Assembly (NCBI RefSeq): GCF_004337985.1
Contig: NW_021940925.1
Location: forward strand, 1 to 64,000
DNA from: Pyricularia pennisetigena
Lineage: Eukaryota > Ascomycota > Sordariomycetes > Magnaporthales > Pyriculariaceae
Reading direction: 5' to 3'
Length of the DNA stretch: 64,000 nucleotides
Below are positions 22,677-36,274 of the stretch, one piece after another. Both the position numbers and the translations under genes were made by a program. Below the pieces are notes generated by a model. That model had not been told where the DNA came from. It searched no databases and saw only the letters and a list, made by a program, of their open reading frames with translations. Position 1 is the first letter of the stretch; each line of letters starts with the position of its first letter.

Positions 22677-24274
22677 AATTTTCTTTCCTTTAACCAAATC
22701 CTTTTGGCCTTTAAATAGTTAATACTTTTTTAATTTTTATTTTTATTTCCATATTTTTTCCTTACTAATTCTTTTACGCTATATCCAATAGCGTAATTAA
22801 GTTTCCTAATTGTACGTCCACCGTTCGTCGCATCAATTTGCTTTTTGTACTTTTTTCTTCGGCGGTCGAAATGCTTTTTTATTTTGTTTACGAATCGCAA
22901 AAACTTGTAAAATACGCTATATCGCTTCGGGATCTTTTTCGCTGTATCGAATATATTCGCCTGGGTCGTTCGCGATACAATATTATAAATATTCTCCGAA
23001 AGCAATTATATAAAATCGCGGCTTAATATTTTAAATTCAAATTTAAATTGGAAGCGGCGGAGGAAAAAGTCAATCGTTTACGTAAATAAAGAAAATATAA
23101 TTCAAAAAAATAATAAAGGCGGTTTGTCGTAATATCGACAGTTTAAAGGAACTGAATTAAATGGAGAGTAAAAAAATAAAATAAAAGGAACGGCGGCAAT
23201 CGGTCGAAATGTTTCCTGGAATGTTTTTAAAATCGTTTTTTCCGGATTCCAATTTTACCTGGAGTTCGTTTTTCCTAGTAGGTTTTTTGAATCCTTTTTT
23301 ATTGGATAAAATAAATGTTTTTGCGCAGCATTCAATTGGTAAATTATTTTGTTCATATATTTTTATATGTAATATAAATTAATCGTTTTTTATAGGTTTA
23401 TTTAGTGGTATAATTTCGAATTCTACTCGATTTTTGCTTATGGGAATGGTAAGTAGTGTTTTTCTGGGTCGTCCTTTTTTGGTTAATTTGTTCGTAAATC
23501 CAATTCCTAATAAGACTGGCGGAATGGTCTTTAACAATTTTAAAAGTGTTTAAAGGGTTTCCAAATATTTCTTTCTTATTTATAATTTTCCTATTTAATA
23601 AAATATTTTATCTTGCCGTGGTTGGGTTTATGGTCCAATATTCGTTCGACGTCGTACGTTTTTTTTGCGTCGATTTCGATTGTTTTTTGGTTATAAGTAC
23701 CGTATAATATTAGTTTCAATCATAATATGTGGAGCGTTGGGTGGATTTTAATAATTTTTGGTAATAGTAGTTTGTAATTAATTTCGCTGATTTCTTTGTC
23801 GATTTTGAAAGGTTTAAACCTTCAAAAATTAAACTTAATATTTAGTCGTTATATTTTAATATTACGTCGAATAAAATAAGCCTTATTTTTTGTTGGAATG
23901 ATTATTTTTTTATCCGATATTGGTTAACGTATTTAATTATTTTTTCGTACGAATTCTAAGTTTTATTGGAGTTTTTGGTGGAATTTTCGTAATTCGTTTA
24001 TTTGTTTGTCAGTTCGTGGGGCCGTAATCGTAATTTTTGGTTTTCTCTATATGGTAGGGTTAAATCCGTAATTGGTATAAAACGGGGTTATTTTGGTATT
24101 TTTATTTTCTATATTATTACACGCGAATTCCGTTGTGGGTAATAATCGTACCCAATTATTTTGTTTATGGTTTATATAGCATTTTAGGTATTATTTTAAT
24201 ATCTGGTTCCTTTATTCTGTTTATTTATCCGTTTGTAGGTGGAATACTGTAAATAATTTATGGTTACCTTTTAG

Positions 24275-24663
24275 CTATTTTATTAGAAATTCCCATAACT
24301 TTGATGTAAAAAATTTATCTTTATCCGTAATAATGTTTTTTGGAAATCCGTAATTATTAACAATTATTCGTAAAAGTGTAAAAGCAATTTGCTCGGCGTT
24401 AATACTTTTTTTATAAAGAAGGGAATAGGCGTATTTGGTAAATTTGTCCCTTTTAATTAATATATTATCGTATTTGGTTTTAACAAATCGTTTTTCGGAA
24501 AATGGTAATTTAACAATAAAATCCATTGTAACAATTTGCCAGGCCTTGTTAAAGGCTGATAAAAGCTATAAAAGTTTATAAAGTTCATATTTTGCGGATT
24601 TATTGTTTGCGCAAAGCTCCCAACTTTTAATGGGTTTTCGTATTTTTTATCATGCCTTTTCAA
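24275..24663 (-). pseudogene. Integrase region of Gypsy family 2, copy 1
   Basis: The open piece 24526-24275 begins MDFIVKLPFSE and contains YGFPKNIITDKDKFFTSK, which fits the second catalytic Asp block of a Gypsy integrase core. The frame is interrupted before and after. Confidence 0.75.
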
Positions 24664-25870
24664 AATTATGGTGCTATTTTAACCGTTTCCATACTTTGGA
24701 AAATCTTTGGTGTCCGTGGGTTTTATTTTCGTGGACTTTCCGTATTTTCTTTGGTATAGTTACCGTATTGGTCGCTATGCAATTTCGGTAAACTGGTAAA
24801 AGGTTTCCGTTGTTATCTGTTATAAATATTTTCCATATTTTTTCAGGTATTATATTTTTATAATTTAGTTTTCGGTTAACGGCGTCGGCCCTACCGTTTT
24901 CTACTTTTTTCGATAAATAATCCTAAAATGGAATTTTAATGGGAATTTTACCTATTTAATTTGTCGTTTATTTAAGATTTCATTGCTTGTAAAATAGGTT
25001 GAATGTTTATAGTCCGTATAAATTAATATTTCGCATTTAATTCTGGATAATTGTAATTTCATTTTTCAAATATTCGGATAATGGCTCTAAATCTTTTATC
25101 GGGTATTTAATGATTAAACTTTAATTTATGTAATTTCTATAAAAAAATGCGCAAAGGTGTAGGCGTTTTTTCTCGTTTCGTTGGCTAAATTGTTTTCCAA
25201 TTGCATAATCGGATGAGTTGGTTTCAATTTTGAAAATTTCGTCGGATTTGGTATTCTAAAAATTGGTCTTCGTGTTATTGCGTTTCGTAATTATTCGAAA
25301 ACTTGTTATACTTGTTCCGTCCATTGGAATTTTAAGTTTTTTGGTTATATTGGTTTATGGGATGGCGATCGCGCCGTAATTTGTAATAAATCTTTTGAAA
25401 AAATTTACAAATCCGAAAAATATTCGAACGTCCTTTACGTTTTATGGTAAAGCTTATTTATTTATTATTTGAACTTTTAATTTTTCCATTCTAATTTTTC
25501 AACGGGCGATAATATATTTTAGGAAATTAATTTGTTTGTTATAAAAAAGGTATATTTCGGGTTTAATTAAAGGTTTAGCGTTTTATAGCTTTTGTAAAAT
25601 TGTGTAAACGTGTTTTTTATGTTTTCCCAACGTTTTGGAAGTATTAGGGATATCATTCAGGTGAAAAACGACAAAAATATTTAAATATTCCCTAAAAACG
25701 TGGTTAATCTTAGTTTTGAAAGCTGCGGGGGCGTTGGTAAAACCGAAAAATATTACCAAATATTTGAAATATTGTCGTTAAATGCGAAATGTTGTTTTCC
25801 ACTCCTCCCCTTCCTTTATACGGATTGAATTAAATGTTTTTTTAAAATTTATTATTGTAAACCATTATAT

Positions 25871-26077
25871 TTAGTAAAACATATTTGTAAATTCTCCTAT
25901 TAGTGGGAGCGGGTAGCAATTTTTTATCATAATGTCGTTTAATTGTTTATAATCCACGCATAATCGTAATTTTCCCTTTTTTGGTACGAAAAGGATTGGG
26001 TATTTTACTGGTAATATTGATGGTTTAATATAGCTTTCTTTAATGTTTTTTGCGTAATACTCGTTTAAAACTTCCAT
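25871..26077 (-). pseudogene. Reverse transcriptase region of Gypsy family 2, copy 1
   Basis: A 68-codon open piece with [20 protein letters not shown], then KNCYPLPLI. This is the conserved N-terminal RT block of Ty3/Gypsy elements. The catalytic YxDD block is in the damaged sequence that follows. Confidence 0.8.
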
Positions 26078-28983
26078 TTATATTAGATTTAAACCGTATA
26101 TTTTATGGAATTATAATTGGGTTTCTTTTTTTAGTGTTATTTCGTGGTCGAATGAGTTATTTTTGGGTAATTCTGTTTCCAGTTTTTGGTTAAATAGTCG
26201 TATATAAATTTGGTATTTTTGTGGGGTTTTGCCGTTTTTGGTTTTTTTTTCGTGGTGAGTGTTATATAACTTGATCGGCTTTCGCCTGTAAATAACCGCT
26301 TTTTTCCGATATCAGCTCCGGGGCTGGTCGTCCTTATAGATACGCTATTGGCTTTATTTGGTTTTTCCGTATTTTATATTTCCTATATAAATTTTATTAT
26401 ATTGGAGGTCGTTTAATAATTAAATGTTTTTCCCATTGGATTTGGCCTATAATCCCATTTATTTGGGGGTTATTCCTTTTCAACCAGGGAATTCCTAAAA
26501 TTATATTTTTACTTCTTATTTCCGTAATATTTGAAATAATTTGTTTTTTTCGTCCATAGTTTTCCTTCCAAAGGTGTACGGCTTTATTTCGATGGTACCG
26601 TTCCCGTGTAAAATTGCCTTTCTTTTTACGGTTTTCAATCGGTATAATCTTTTTTTATTACCAAAATATCCGTCGTGTTTTTACGATTTTTGTGGAAATA
26701 TGGTTGCTTTGTGCTCCGTTGTTAAAAAGCGCTCGTACAAATTTCCCATTAAATTTTATATTTAGGAATATATATTCGTATATTATTTTCGTAATTTGCG
26801 TAACGTTTAGGGTTTTCTATTCCGTTTTTATTATTCCCGTTTGGTATTTTGTACCGTTTAACCGTTCTAATTTTTTGGTTTGCTGGACTCGCGTCGTGGG
26901 TTTTTATTTTTTTCATTTCGGGGCGTATAACTGTTTTTAATTTTGGTTTTATTAAATCGGTGTCCTGTCAATATGGGCTTTTTCGTGCGTTCGTAGGTAT
27001 TTCGTTATTTTTAAAGTTGGGGTTCCACACGATTCTGGTCATTGGTGCGGGTTTTAACTGTCGTAATTTTATTTCGTACTATGTTTCTATTTTGGTTAAT
27101 ATATATATTTTGCAAATGTTTCGGGTAAATTCGTACCATGGGAATTGTTTTTAATTTTAATATATTATAAGGTAATTGTTACAAAAGGTAAAATTTACCG
27201 CTGGTTCGGTAGTAAATCTTATTTTGATTTCCTAGTTAGGTAATTTAATAATGGTATATATTTCGTGGATACCTATTATTTTACGCCGTTATAAAAAAAT
27301 CGTGGATTATTTTCCTGCTAAAATGCAATCCGCAATTGTTTCGAAAATATTTTTCCCAAAAGAGTTTTGTATGTTTGGGATATTTGGTGTCCAAAATAAA
27401 GTGGTTTCCGAAAATTGGATTAATTGCATTTATAGGGTTCTGTATTTATATTCGAAATAATATACCGGGGAATTGGACTAATTGGTCGTCTCGGTATAAA
27501 TCGATAAATTCTTTTTCGTATATATGAGGGTTGTATTCCTTTACTGCATTATATAAATTTAAAGATATCATTCTCTGTTCGTTAAATTCGTTTTTTAAAA
27601 CGTTGCTGGATTCGTTTAATGGGGTTTGTTGGATTATTCGGATGCGGTAGGTTTATCCCAATAGTTTTGGTTTCGATTTTTTTAAAATATTTAATTCCGT
27701 AAATCGGGGTAATCTGGCGTTTTATTTACGTAATTATATCGGTGCTTTAACTTCAATAAGTACGCGGCTCCCGAATACTGGGGTCCGGGTGCTTTTTAAA
27801 TTTTTGCGGGTATTATTTTGCGTCCATTTTTGCGTTATTAAAAATTATATAATTGTCGTCGTAATATATAGCTTAATTTACTAGGTTATATTAGTCCGGT
27901 AATATTTATTAATGGGTAATAGCGCTTAATCTTCTTGGTTATTTGCAGTTGGGGGTGTTTTTTTAATATTTCGCTATAAAATCGGGATATAAATTTGGAG
28001 TCTTCATTGGATAAAATTTGGCGATATATCCCGGTTTATCACATTTGAAGCATTTACCGCTTTTAGGGTCCTTACGAAGTTTTTTATGCTATATCGGGTT
28101 GAAATCCATAAATCCGTTATATATTCCGTAGGAAATATTACATTAACGAAACGGTTTGGGGTATTGATATTTACGCTTTATATTGGTTTATCGCAAAATT
28201 GGGTTTTATACGTTACGTTTTTCGCGTCGTTCCAATTTTCGCTTATAAAATCAGTTGTCGATTTTAACTGCTAATTCTACGTATTCGGTTAAAATATCGT
28301 GTCGTTTTTTTTAACAAATTCCTGTTTAATTTTTTTAAATCCTGCATAAAAACGTACTATCAAGGTTTCGGGACCCTATAGTAATTTGGCGGTAATTTAT
28401 CGAAATTTACTAGTATATTAAGACATTAATTTGGTTAAGTAAGGCGCACCAGTCTACGTTTAACCGTACGTTTTTCGTTTGGGTTACCGAATGCTTTTTC
28501 AAAATATTTTTCGAAATTTTTATAATCCTCGAAAATGCGGTTAGTTTTAATTTTAGGGGTTTTTTTCCTTATTATGGTCTAAATAACTTTCTCGGGTTAG
28601 TTCGAATTAGGCGAGCGTATCGCTTTTTAATAGCGAAATTGCGTAAGTAATTTTATTTGCGGTATTATCGAAATTATTTTCATTCAAGTAAAAACAGGCC
28701 CGGATTCCTGTAAAAAATCCCTTCAAAGTACCTAGGGTATTATCGTAAAATAGTAGTATCAAATATTTAATATAATACCTATTAATTCGATTAATTTGCT
28801 CGGTTATTCGTTTTTAAAACTGTCGATTTTCCGTTTGGAGCGTCGCGATTATTTGGCGTAAAACGTTAACGTTGGCCGGAACGTTAATGGTAAAAGGGGT
28901 TTAAAGGGTGGTTTTGTTGGAAAATATTATTTCAGCGATATTATTCGGTATATTTGAAGGTAAAATACTAAATAGGAGGAATT

Positions 28984-29448
28984 AAAATATTACGGTTAAA
29001 ATATCGTGTAATTTGTTTATAAAGTAAAATATAGTGGGTTAAAGCAATTAAGCGTTTTGACTGGGTAATTGGGGTTTTTAATAACTGGGGTGAAATTATA
29101 TTCGTTTTAAACAAATATTGAGTTTAATTAAAATATGAATTTAATTGCTGTTTAGCAATTCTAAAATCGAATTTGTCCATATGGTAATAAATATGTTTGT
29201 ATATAATCCGTTCTTTTGAGCGTTATACGTGTAATATGTTCCCTAGCCAGCATATCACTTGTTTTACTATAATTAATATGTAATATATTAATTATATCGT
29301 TTTTTTGGCGGTTACGTAGGGTTACGTAATCCCTTCTTTATGTAAGCCTGTTTCCTGTCGGTCGGTGTCTTCTCTGGTTAAGTGTCGTTAGGAGGGGTGT
29401 AACCCCGCCTGGCCTCATTAGTACCGGCCCAACTATCTAGTCGTAACA
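28984..29448 (-). repeat. 5' LTR of Gypsy family 2, copy 1
   Basis: Pairs with 22208-22676. On the plus strand it ends TCGTAACA, so on the element's strand it starts TGTTACGA, as does the copy at 49011. Confidence 0.8.
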
Positions 29449-29490
29449 CCGTTTTTTAGGGTTATTGGGTTAAATATACGGAATAAACAC

Positions 29491-29680
29491 TGTGACATTT
29501 GGACCATGAGATAACCAGACCCTAACCCTGACCCCTGGCCAACGACCCACCAGGGTAATACCTTTATCTACGTCGCGTTAAGCTCAAAATTTTGTTTCCT
29601 TTCTTTTCCTCAAAATAGAATTTTCGTCGATAAATACCAATAAACTAACTTCCGTGCTATATTTACCCCGGGCCGTAACA
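29491..29680 (+). repeat. 5' LTR of Gypsy family 1, copy 2
   Basis: TGTGACATTTGGACC start and GTAACA end, matching the family 1 LTRs at 1964-2156 and 7582-7774. Confidence 0.88.
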
Positions 29681-29699
29681 CAATTTTATTTTCAAAAAA

Positions 29700-31218
29700 A
29701 ACACAGGTTTAGCGATTAATAAATAAAGCACAATAACTTATTTTCACGCCGCTGGCGAACGACGAAAATAAATCCGTATTCGATAAACTAAACCCGACCG
29801 GAAACTAACAAAAACGTCAACTTTAAACCCAAACCGACCCCAATTTATACCCAGGCTAAAAAATTATCCACCTGCGAGCAGGAAATTACAAAGGTTAATT
29901 TCGAATAAAACGGAGCAAACAAATCGCTCCACCGACGACCCGACCCGACCAAAAAATAAAACCGATTTTACGCCAAATACCGATTCCACCCTCGAAAACG
30001 AAATCGAAATTAATTTTTTTTCGAACACCGCGTGGCCTAATATAAAAACGCTTAAAAAAAATTTAAACGAATTCGAATCTGCAAAAATAAAGCATATAAC
30101 GCCGGAAATAAACCCAAATATAATGGTAAACGGAAATAATTTAACCAGCGAAATCGCTAAACTACAAACAATTATTACACGCCTGCAAACCGAAAAACAA
30201 AACAACTAACCGGAAGCCCGATAAACCACACCCGAAAATAGCGTTTTTGGAGGCACCAGGTTCGAACCGACCGGCCTAACCAGCAGGAAAGTATTTAAAC
30301 CGTACGGCTATAATTAAAAAACAGCTAACCCGCATTATAGTAAAAAAACCAAAAGTAAAAGATTAAATCCAGGTATACTTTCCGGCAATTTAACCACTTT
30401 TAACCGCTGGATTACGAAATTAGCAAATTATTTCGAAAAAAATAACACAACCTTCCAAATTAAACGAAACCGTATAACAAAATTGTTTAACCTGTTAAAC
30501 GACCGACCAGCAACGATATTGGAAACCAAATACAATTTAAAAACCCAACCGTATTTATACGTGGCAAAAATAATCCAGGTTTTGGCCACGGTATACTATA
30601 ATAGCAATCAAACGTCCGAAATATAGGAAAAACTATTAAAAATATATTTTAAATGCGGACCAGGTAATAACGTTTACAATTTTATTGCCGAAATAAATGT
30701 TTTCGCCGATAAAATTGAAATACCAGCAAAAAAACGCAAAACTACGTTATAGCAACATATCCCGGCAAATTTTAATTACCGGTTATTACAAAACAGCAAA
30801 AACCCCAAAATATTTTATGAAAAATTCGCAAATTTGGTGGCCGATACAATTTACAGTATTTAGCGAACGTATCGGGAACGAAAGGAGCGAAAATAAAAGA
30901 ATCGCGGTAAAAATAAAAAAAAAATACCCCTATAACCCAGACAAAAACAGGAAAAGCAATCGAGGACGTTATTACGAATCCAATAACCCGAATAAAGGGA
31001 AAAAAAACGATATAATACCTAAAATAACAAAAATTACAGGACGTGGTTTAACAAAATCTAAAAAAATTGTTTATTGGGAAACCAACATTTGTTTCGCGTA
31101 CGGGAAAAAAGGACATAAATTATTTGAATGCCCCAATAAAACGAAAATAATCAAAATTTTGGATTTTAAAAATAACCACAATATTAATAACGAGCAAAAA
31201 CTATCGGGAAAAAAGTAA
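29700..31218 (+). pseudogene. RIPed gag of Gypsy family 1, copy 2
   Basis: The longest open piece, 30697-31218, is the C-terminal gag. It is Lys/Arg/Asn-rich and carries the nucleocapsid knuckle at 31090-31131 reading CFAYGKKGHKLFEC, where the second cysteine is now tyrosine (TGC to TAC). Not an independent gene despite its 173 open codons. Confidence 0.75.
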
Positions 31219-31299
31219 AACCGCCAAAAATTTCCTCGGTAATCCAAATGTTTACGATAATTTAAATTGGTAATAACCCACGATTTAAATTTTTTATTA

Positions 31300-34200
31300 T
31301 CCGAATTTAAATACAGGTTAATAACGTAGTATTATTAATTAAAATTTCTTATAATACCGGAGCAAATATTTCTTTTTTAATTAACCTAGCAATCGCTAAA
31401 TAAACCGCAAAACGGCTGGGAGCCCGGTTTTAAAGGTTAAAAACCCCGCTACTTTTGTCGGACTACCGCAAACAGGACGCAAAACGCATTACGTACAAAC
31501 TAAAAGCGACTTTGGAAATCGATAAACGCCGGTTCAGCAACCAAATATTTTACGTAACGGAAAATGGGCATAATATATTTATTAGGCAGGATTAACTAAT
31601 TAAACAAAATATTTAAATCCACCCGAAAACGCAAACGTTCGCATAACCTAAAAAAACACCGTCGCTGGCAAAATTTTCGCCAACCATTAAATTTCCGAAT
31701 ATGTTAAACAAACCCGATCCGGTTGCATAAACCGATACAAAGCGGCGCGACCGAATATTCGAACGGAAAACCAAAAAAATGCAAATATTTCGACGACCGT
31801 AGCGCCAAACAACCTTTTTAAAACCCAAACCAACGACCCCGGTCGTTTTAAATAAGGATTAAAACGTTGTAAATATAACTACTTTTTAACACAAACTGGA
31901 TACCGACCCCCGACAAAAACGATGGAAATCGTGCCCAATACCCACGCAGCCCATTACGTTAAAAATTGGACCCGAAAAACCCGCTATTAATTTATTTACC
32001 GTCGGCCGTTCGTACCAATGGAAAACCAATAAAAGAAAACCAATCCCGTTCCCGGAAAATAAAAACCCCGATTATATCGAATTGGTCCGAAATAAATTAT
32101 TATCCCGATTCGCTTACCTGGAAGGATTTTTTTCGAAAACAGCTTTTACTAACCTACCTCCATATCGCCCAGGGTACAATATAATTTTAAAATTAAATAA
32201 ACCGAAAACAGGATCGCCTACGACGTATAAAATACCGGTTTAATTCCTACCGTTCGAAAAAGAAATAATCGACGAATTATTGCGTATTAAATTTATCGAA
32301 CCTTATATGCAAACCGACCCAACGTTTATCCTATTCGTATTTAAACCACATTCTAAAAAACGCCGTTTTTACACCGATTACCGATAGATAAACCAATTTT
32401 TGAAAAATCGATTCGTACTAGCCCCGGATATTAACGGAACTATTTTTAATTGTTGCAATACAAAAAAGTTTACGAAAATCTACATTATTCGAACGTTTAA
32501 CCGGTTATATATAACTGTTGGTTTAAAATATTTCACTGCTTTTCGCACCCGATAGGGTATTTTTTAATGGAAAATATTTCCTTTTAAATTAAAGGTCGGC
32601 CCAATTTGGTGGTAATTATTTATTAACGTTTAATTAAATAAATTTTTGGATTTATTTACCAGCGTATACGCCGACGATATTTTAATTTATTCCGACGGAA
32701 ACGAAAAAGAATATTGGGATTAAATAAAAAAAGTTATTTACCAATTAAACCGGGTCGACCTCCAGGGAAATATTAAAAAATTTCGATTTAGCGTTATTAC
32801 GGTCGATTATTTTAATATCGTTATAAACGCAGGTTTGGGTATCCGTATCGATCCGGATAAATTATAGGCTATTAGCGATTGGAAATTCGAAAACCTTACG
32901 TCCAAAACAATTATACGTTCCTTTTTGGGATTGTGCAATTATATCCGAATATTTTACCACCATACCAGCAGCGTCGCTAAACCGTTGAACCGATTGTTAA
33001 AAAAAAACGCCAAATTTGCTATGGGATTAAAATAAAAGCGAATATTTGAAAAAATAAAACGTTTAACCTGCGATACACCGGTTATAACATTTTTTACCCC
33101 AGGCCGACCGACCAAAATAAAAACCGACGTTTTACGTAACGCGACCGGCGGAACAATTTGGTAATAATAACCGGGTGGAAAATGGAAACCTGTAAAATAT
33201 TTTTTAAAAACGATAACCCTAGCAAAACGCGCATACCCGATCCAAAACCGAAAACTGCTGGTAATAATTTAAACGTTGGAATATTATAAACCAAAATTAT
33301 TAAAAATAAATTTTTTCGTGGTTATAAACCACCAAATTTTAATTTATTATTCCACAAAATAACTTTTTTCGATTCGATAAATACGTTGGGCAAATTTCTT
33401 AACCAATTTTAATATTACGTTTCAATACCGCCGCGGTAAAAATAATATAACCGCCGATACCTTGTCCCGCAAAACGGCAAACCTTCCAACAATTAAAATT
33501 CGGGAAAAAAAAACGAATAATAATTTTAATCCCATTTAAAAAAATTACATTTACGGTGGCCGCCGTTAATATTACCGACCCAAACGGCCACGTAATAAAC
33601 GGCGCAAATTTGGTAAACCTAATACGACAAAAAAACGAAAAATAAAAACTAGGCTAATATTAAGGAAAACTAGTAATCCCGGAAACGATTTTAAATGGAT
33701 AAGTTTTTTTAAAAACCGTTTTAATCCGTAAAATTTACGAACCCAAAATATTCGCCTACGCAGGATAAAATAAAACGATATAAACGATTAAAAAACAGTA
33801 TTTTTGGAAAAGTATAAATTAAATTATTCGGAAATATATTAAAAATTGTTACGATTACGAGCGAAATAAAGGTAAATACGATAAAACCCCGGGCTTATTG
33901 TATCCGTTACCGATACCGAATTACGTTTAAAAATATATAACAATTAACGGAAAAGATATACCCAAAAACAAATTTGGATACGATTATATATAGGTATTCG
34001 TTTGCAAATTTAATCGCCTAATAATTATTATCCCAGGACAAAAAACCGACATAACAGAAATCCTAACCTCCCGATATTACCGATACCTATACCGTTTTTT
34101 AAAACTATTTTTCGTTTGGATTAACGATAACGCCGGGCCGTTTATTTCCGAATTTACGGCGACGATAAATAAATTTACGGGTATTAAACACCGACACGGT

Positions 34201-35100
34201 AACGCCTTACACCCTTAAACACAAAATATTATAGAAATTATTAACCAAAAATTGGACCAAAAGCTACGGTTTTATATTAACAAATACTAAACCAATTGGA
34301 ACGTACATTTGCCTACTTTGGATTTTGCCTATAACGCCGCGTGGTATTCCAATTTTGGTATATACCCGTTAAAAATAATATTCGGGACCGAACCCCAAAA
34401 CCCGCTATCCACCGACCTACCAACCACGACCATTAATTTAAACCAAAAACGAAAAACCCTGCAAATCGTCCGCCAAATTAAAAAAATTAAAAAATTGGTT
34501 CGCCAAAACGCGCTAAAAACGCAAACGAAGCAAAAAAAACAAACTAACAAAAAGCGGCGACCAGTAAATTTTGGAATTAACGATTATATTTTCGTCAAAA
34601 AAAAGGGTTTCCGACGACCGCACCGACGACCAAATTAAATTTACAATGGACCGGATTATAGCAAATTTTGAAAAAAAACGAGGATATAGCTATATTTTAA
34701 ACGTATTTAAATCGTTTAAAAGAAAAAATTTGTTCCACGCAAACCGTTTCCGCAAAACCGCAATGGACCTATTACCATAATAAAAAAAAAACCGCTTCCG
34801 CCAAAAAAAATTAACGGAAAACCAAAATTTATAATCGATAAAATTTTAACGTCCCGATTATTTAGCCGGAATAAAACGTTGCAATACCAGATCGCGTGGT
34901 AAAAATATAATCCAAACGACACGTGGTACCCAGCCGAAAATTTCAAAAATTTAACGACAACTTTTAACAATTTCCACAAAAAATATAAAAATGCCGCAGG
35001 ACCGCCGAAACGATTGGTAATTTGGATAAAAACCGCTACCGAAAATAAATTGGACGAACCGAATCAGGAGAATAATATAGTAAAATATGGTAAATTAAAC
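31300..35100 (+). pseudogene. RIPed pol of Gypsy family 1, copy 2
   Basis: Collinear with 3700-7480. Recognisable pieces are the RT start near 32100-32420, YADD near 32680, and the integrase core near 34000-34200 followed by an open stretch at 34309-34638. Many stops. Confidence 0.78.
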
Positions 35101-35188
35101 GGTAAAAGGAAAAAGCGACGATATGGTTAATTTAATAAAAATTTCGTATAATTTCCTGCGTCGATATACGAGGTTTGGAAAGGGGTAA

Positions 35189-35378
35189 TATAATATTTGG
35201 ACCATAAAATAACCAAACCCTAATTTTAACCCCTGGCCAACGACCCATTAGGGTGATACCTTTATTTACGTCGCGTTAAATTCAGAATTTTGTTTCCTTT
35301 TTTCTCCTTAGAGTAGAATTTTCGTCGATAGATGCCAATAGACTAGCTTCCGTGCTATGCTTACCCTGGGCCGTGACA
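35189..35378 (+). repeat. 3' LTR of Gypsy family 1, copy 2
   Basis: Starts TATAATATTTGG (TGTGACATTTGG after three transitions) and ends CCGTGACA, followed by AACAC. Confidence 0.85.
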
Positions 35379-35383
35379 AACAC

Positions 35384-36150
35384 CTTTTTTAACATTTTAT
35401 AACCGTTTCGTTATTTGTCCACCTGTTTTCGGTTATATAAAATTACCAATTATTAAAAGGGCTTAAATCCGTCGGAAACCATTATTATAATACGTCCTTT
35501 TTAAATATAACGAAAAAAGGTATAACAGCCCCCGTAACCGATATATATTTCAGTATATTTATTCAACCCCGCGTTCCGGGTGTTTTTCGATATAACGGCC
35601 GGATCCCGTTAAAACCTAATATTAAATTATTAAATCCTTTACCTTCCATTATTACGTTTTCGTGTTTATTCCACCGATTTTCGGGTTTAATATAATGAAT
35701 AACAGGGTTAATAATATAAAACCAACAAGATTTAATTGTTTTCGTAATAACCCTATGAACCGGGCGATTTTTATTCGACGGGGTTTTTGGGTTTTGAAAA
35801 TTGGATAACGAACCAAAAACCGGGTTATCCAACGTTTTCCAAGATTTTGTATTTTTCCGGCGGTTCGAAAAATTCGTTCCGCAAAAATGGTTGATTTTTA
35901 ATACGTTATTGGAAAATTTCAAACGGTTTAAGCAAATATCCAATTAATTAAATGCTTTTCCTATTTTGGTAAGAGTTTTTGGAATAATTGTTTTATTTGT
36001 TTTTTAAATTAGGTGCCGTTAAAAAGATTTCGAAGGGTGGTCATAGGTATTCCCCATTTTCGGGAAGATTTTGTAATTGATTCGCCATTTTTAACGTCGT
36101 TAATAGCGGAAATAAGCTGATTTTCGGTACATTTTCTCATTTTGAAAATA
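35384..36150 (-). pseudogene. Transposase B, N-terminal and central part (RIPed)
   Basis: Minus-strand frame 35943-35563 keeps parts of the central transposase (ENRWNKHENVIMEGKGFN matches NRWNMDETGIMEGKGSN, with the first catalytic Asp lost; then KTPGTRG matches KEPGTRG). The N-terminal KTS.KWGIP region lies near 36030-36110. Confidence 0.7.
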
Positions 36151-36274
36151 AAGAAAAGAAATTGAAAGAAAACAATGCAAAAAACAGAAAATCTATGGAG
36201 ATATTTATAACAGAAGTTCGAGAGTAAAGATAAAAGTGTTGTTTTTTTGGGGTGCGGTTAAGCGGTACCCAACG

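Larger units (their letters stand above)
22208..29448 (-). mobile_element. Ty3/Gypsy LTR retrotransposon, RIPed (family 2, copy 1)
   Basis: LTRs at about 22208-22676 and 28984-29448 (roughly 465 bases) flank 6.3 kb of internal sequence in minus orientation. Read on the minus strand the order is gag with a zinc-knuckle remnant (near 28040), RT (26077-25871, containing [12 protein letters not shown]) and integrase (24526-24275, IITDKDKFFTS-type DDE segment). This is Ty3/Gypsy order. LTR sequence is unrelated to family 1. All frames contain stops from transition mutations. A third copy starts at 49011. Confidence 0.88.
29491..35378 (+). mobile_element. Ty3/Gypsy LTR retrotransposon, RIPed (family 1, copy 2)
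   Basis: 190-base LTRs at 29491-29680 and 35189-35378, 5-bp target duplication AACAC (29486-29490 and 35379-35383). Internal sequence is collinear with copy 1 at 1964-7774. The RT catalytic segment VYADDILIYSDG is still readable near 32670-32705. It inserted into transposon B only 42 bases from the family 2 element, so it landed independently. Confidence 0.9.
21305..36273 (-). mobile_element. RIPed Fot1/pogo-like transposon B carrying two LTR retrotransposons
   Basis: Left TIR ACGTTGGGTACCCCCT from 21305 (TA at 21303-21304); the right TIR GGGGTGCGGTTAAGCGGTACCCAACGT ends at about 36273, where the expected TA reads GA. Own sequence is left at 21305-22207, 29449-29490 and 35384-36273, about 1.8 kb in total. 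The transposase runs on the minus strand and is heavily RIPed. Confidence 0.8.

Noticed and set aside
30697..31218. 173-codon ORF that could be taken for a gene
   Set aside because: It is the C-terminal gag of the RIPed Gypsy family 1 copy, with its damaged zinc knuckle.
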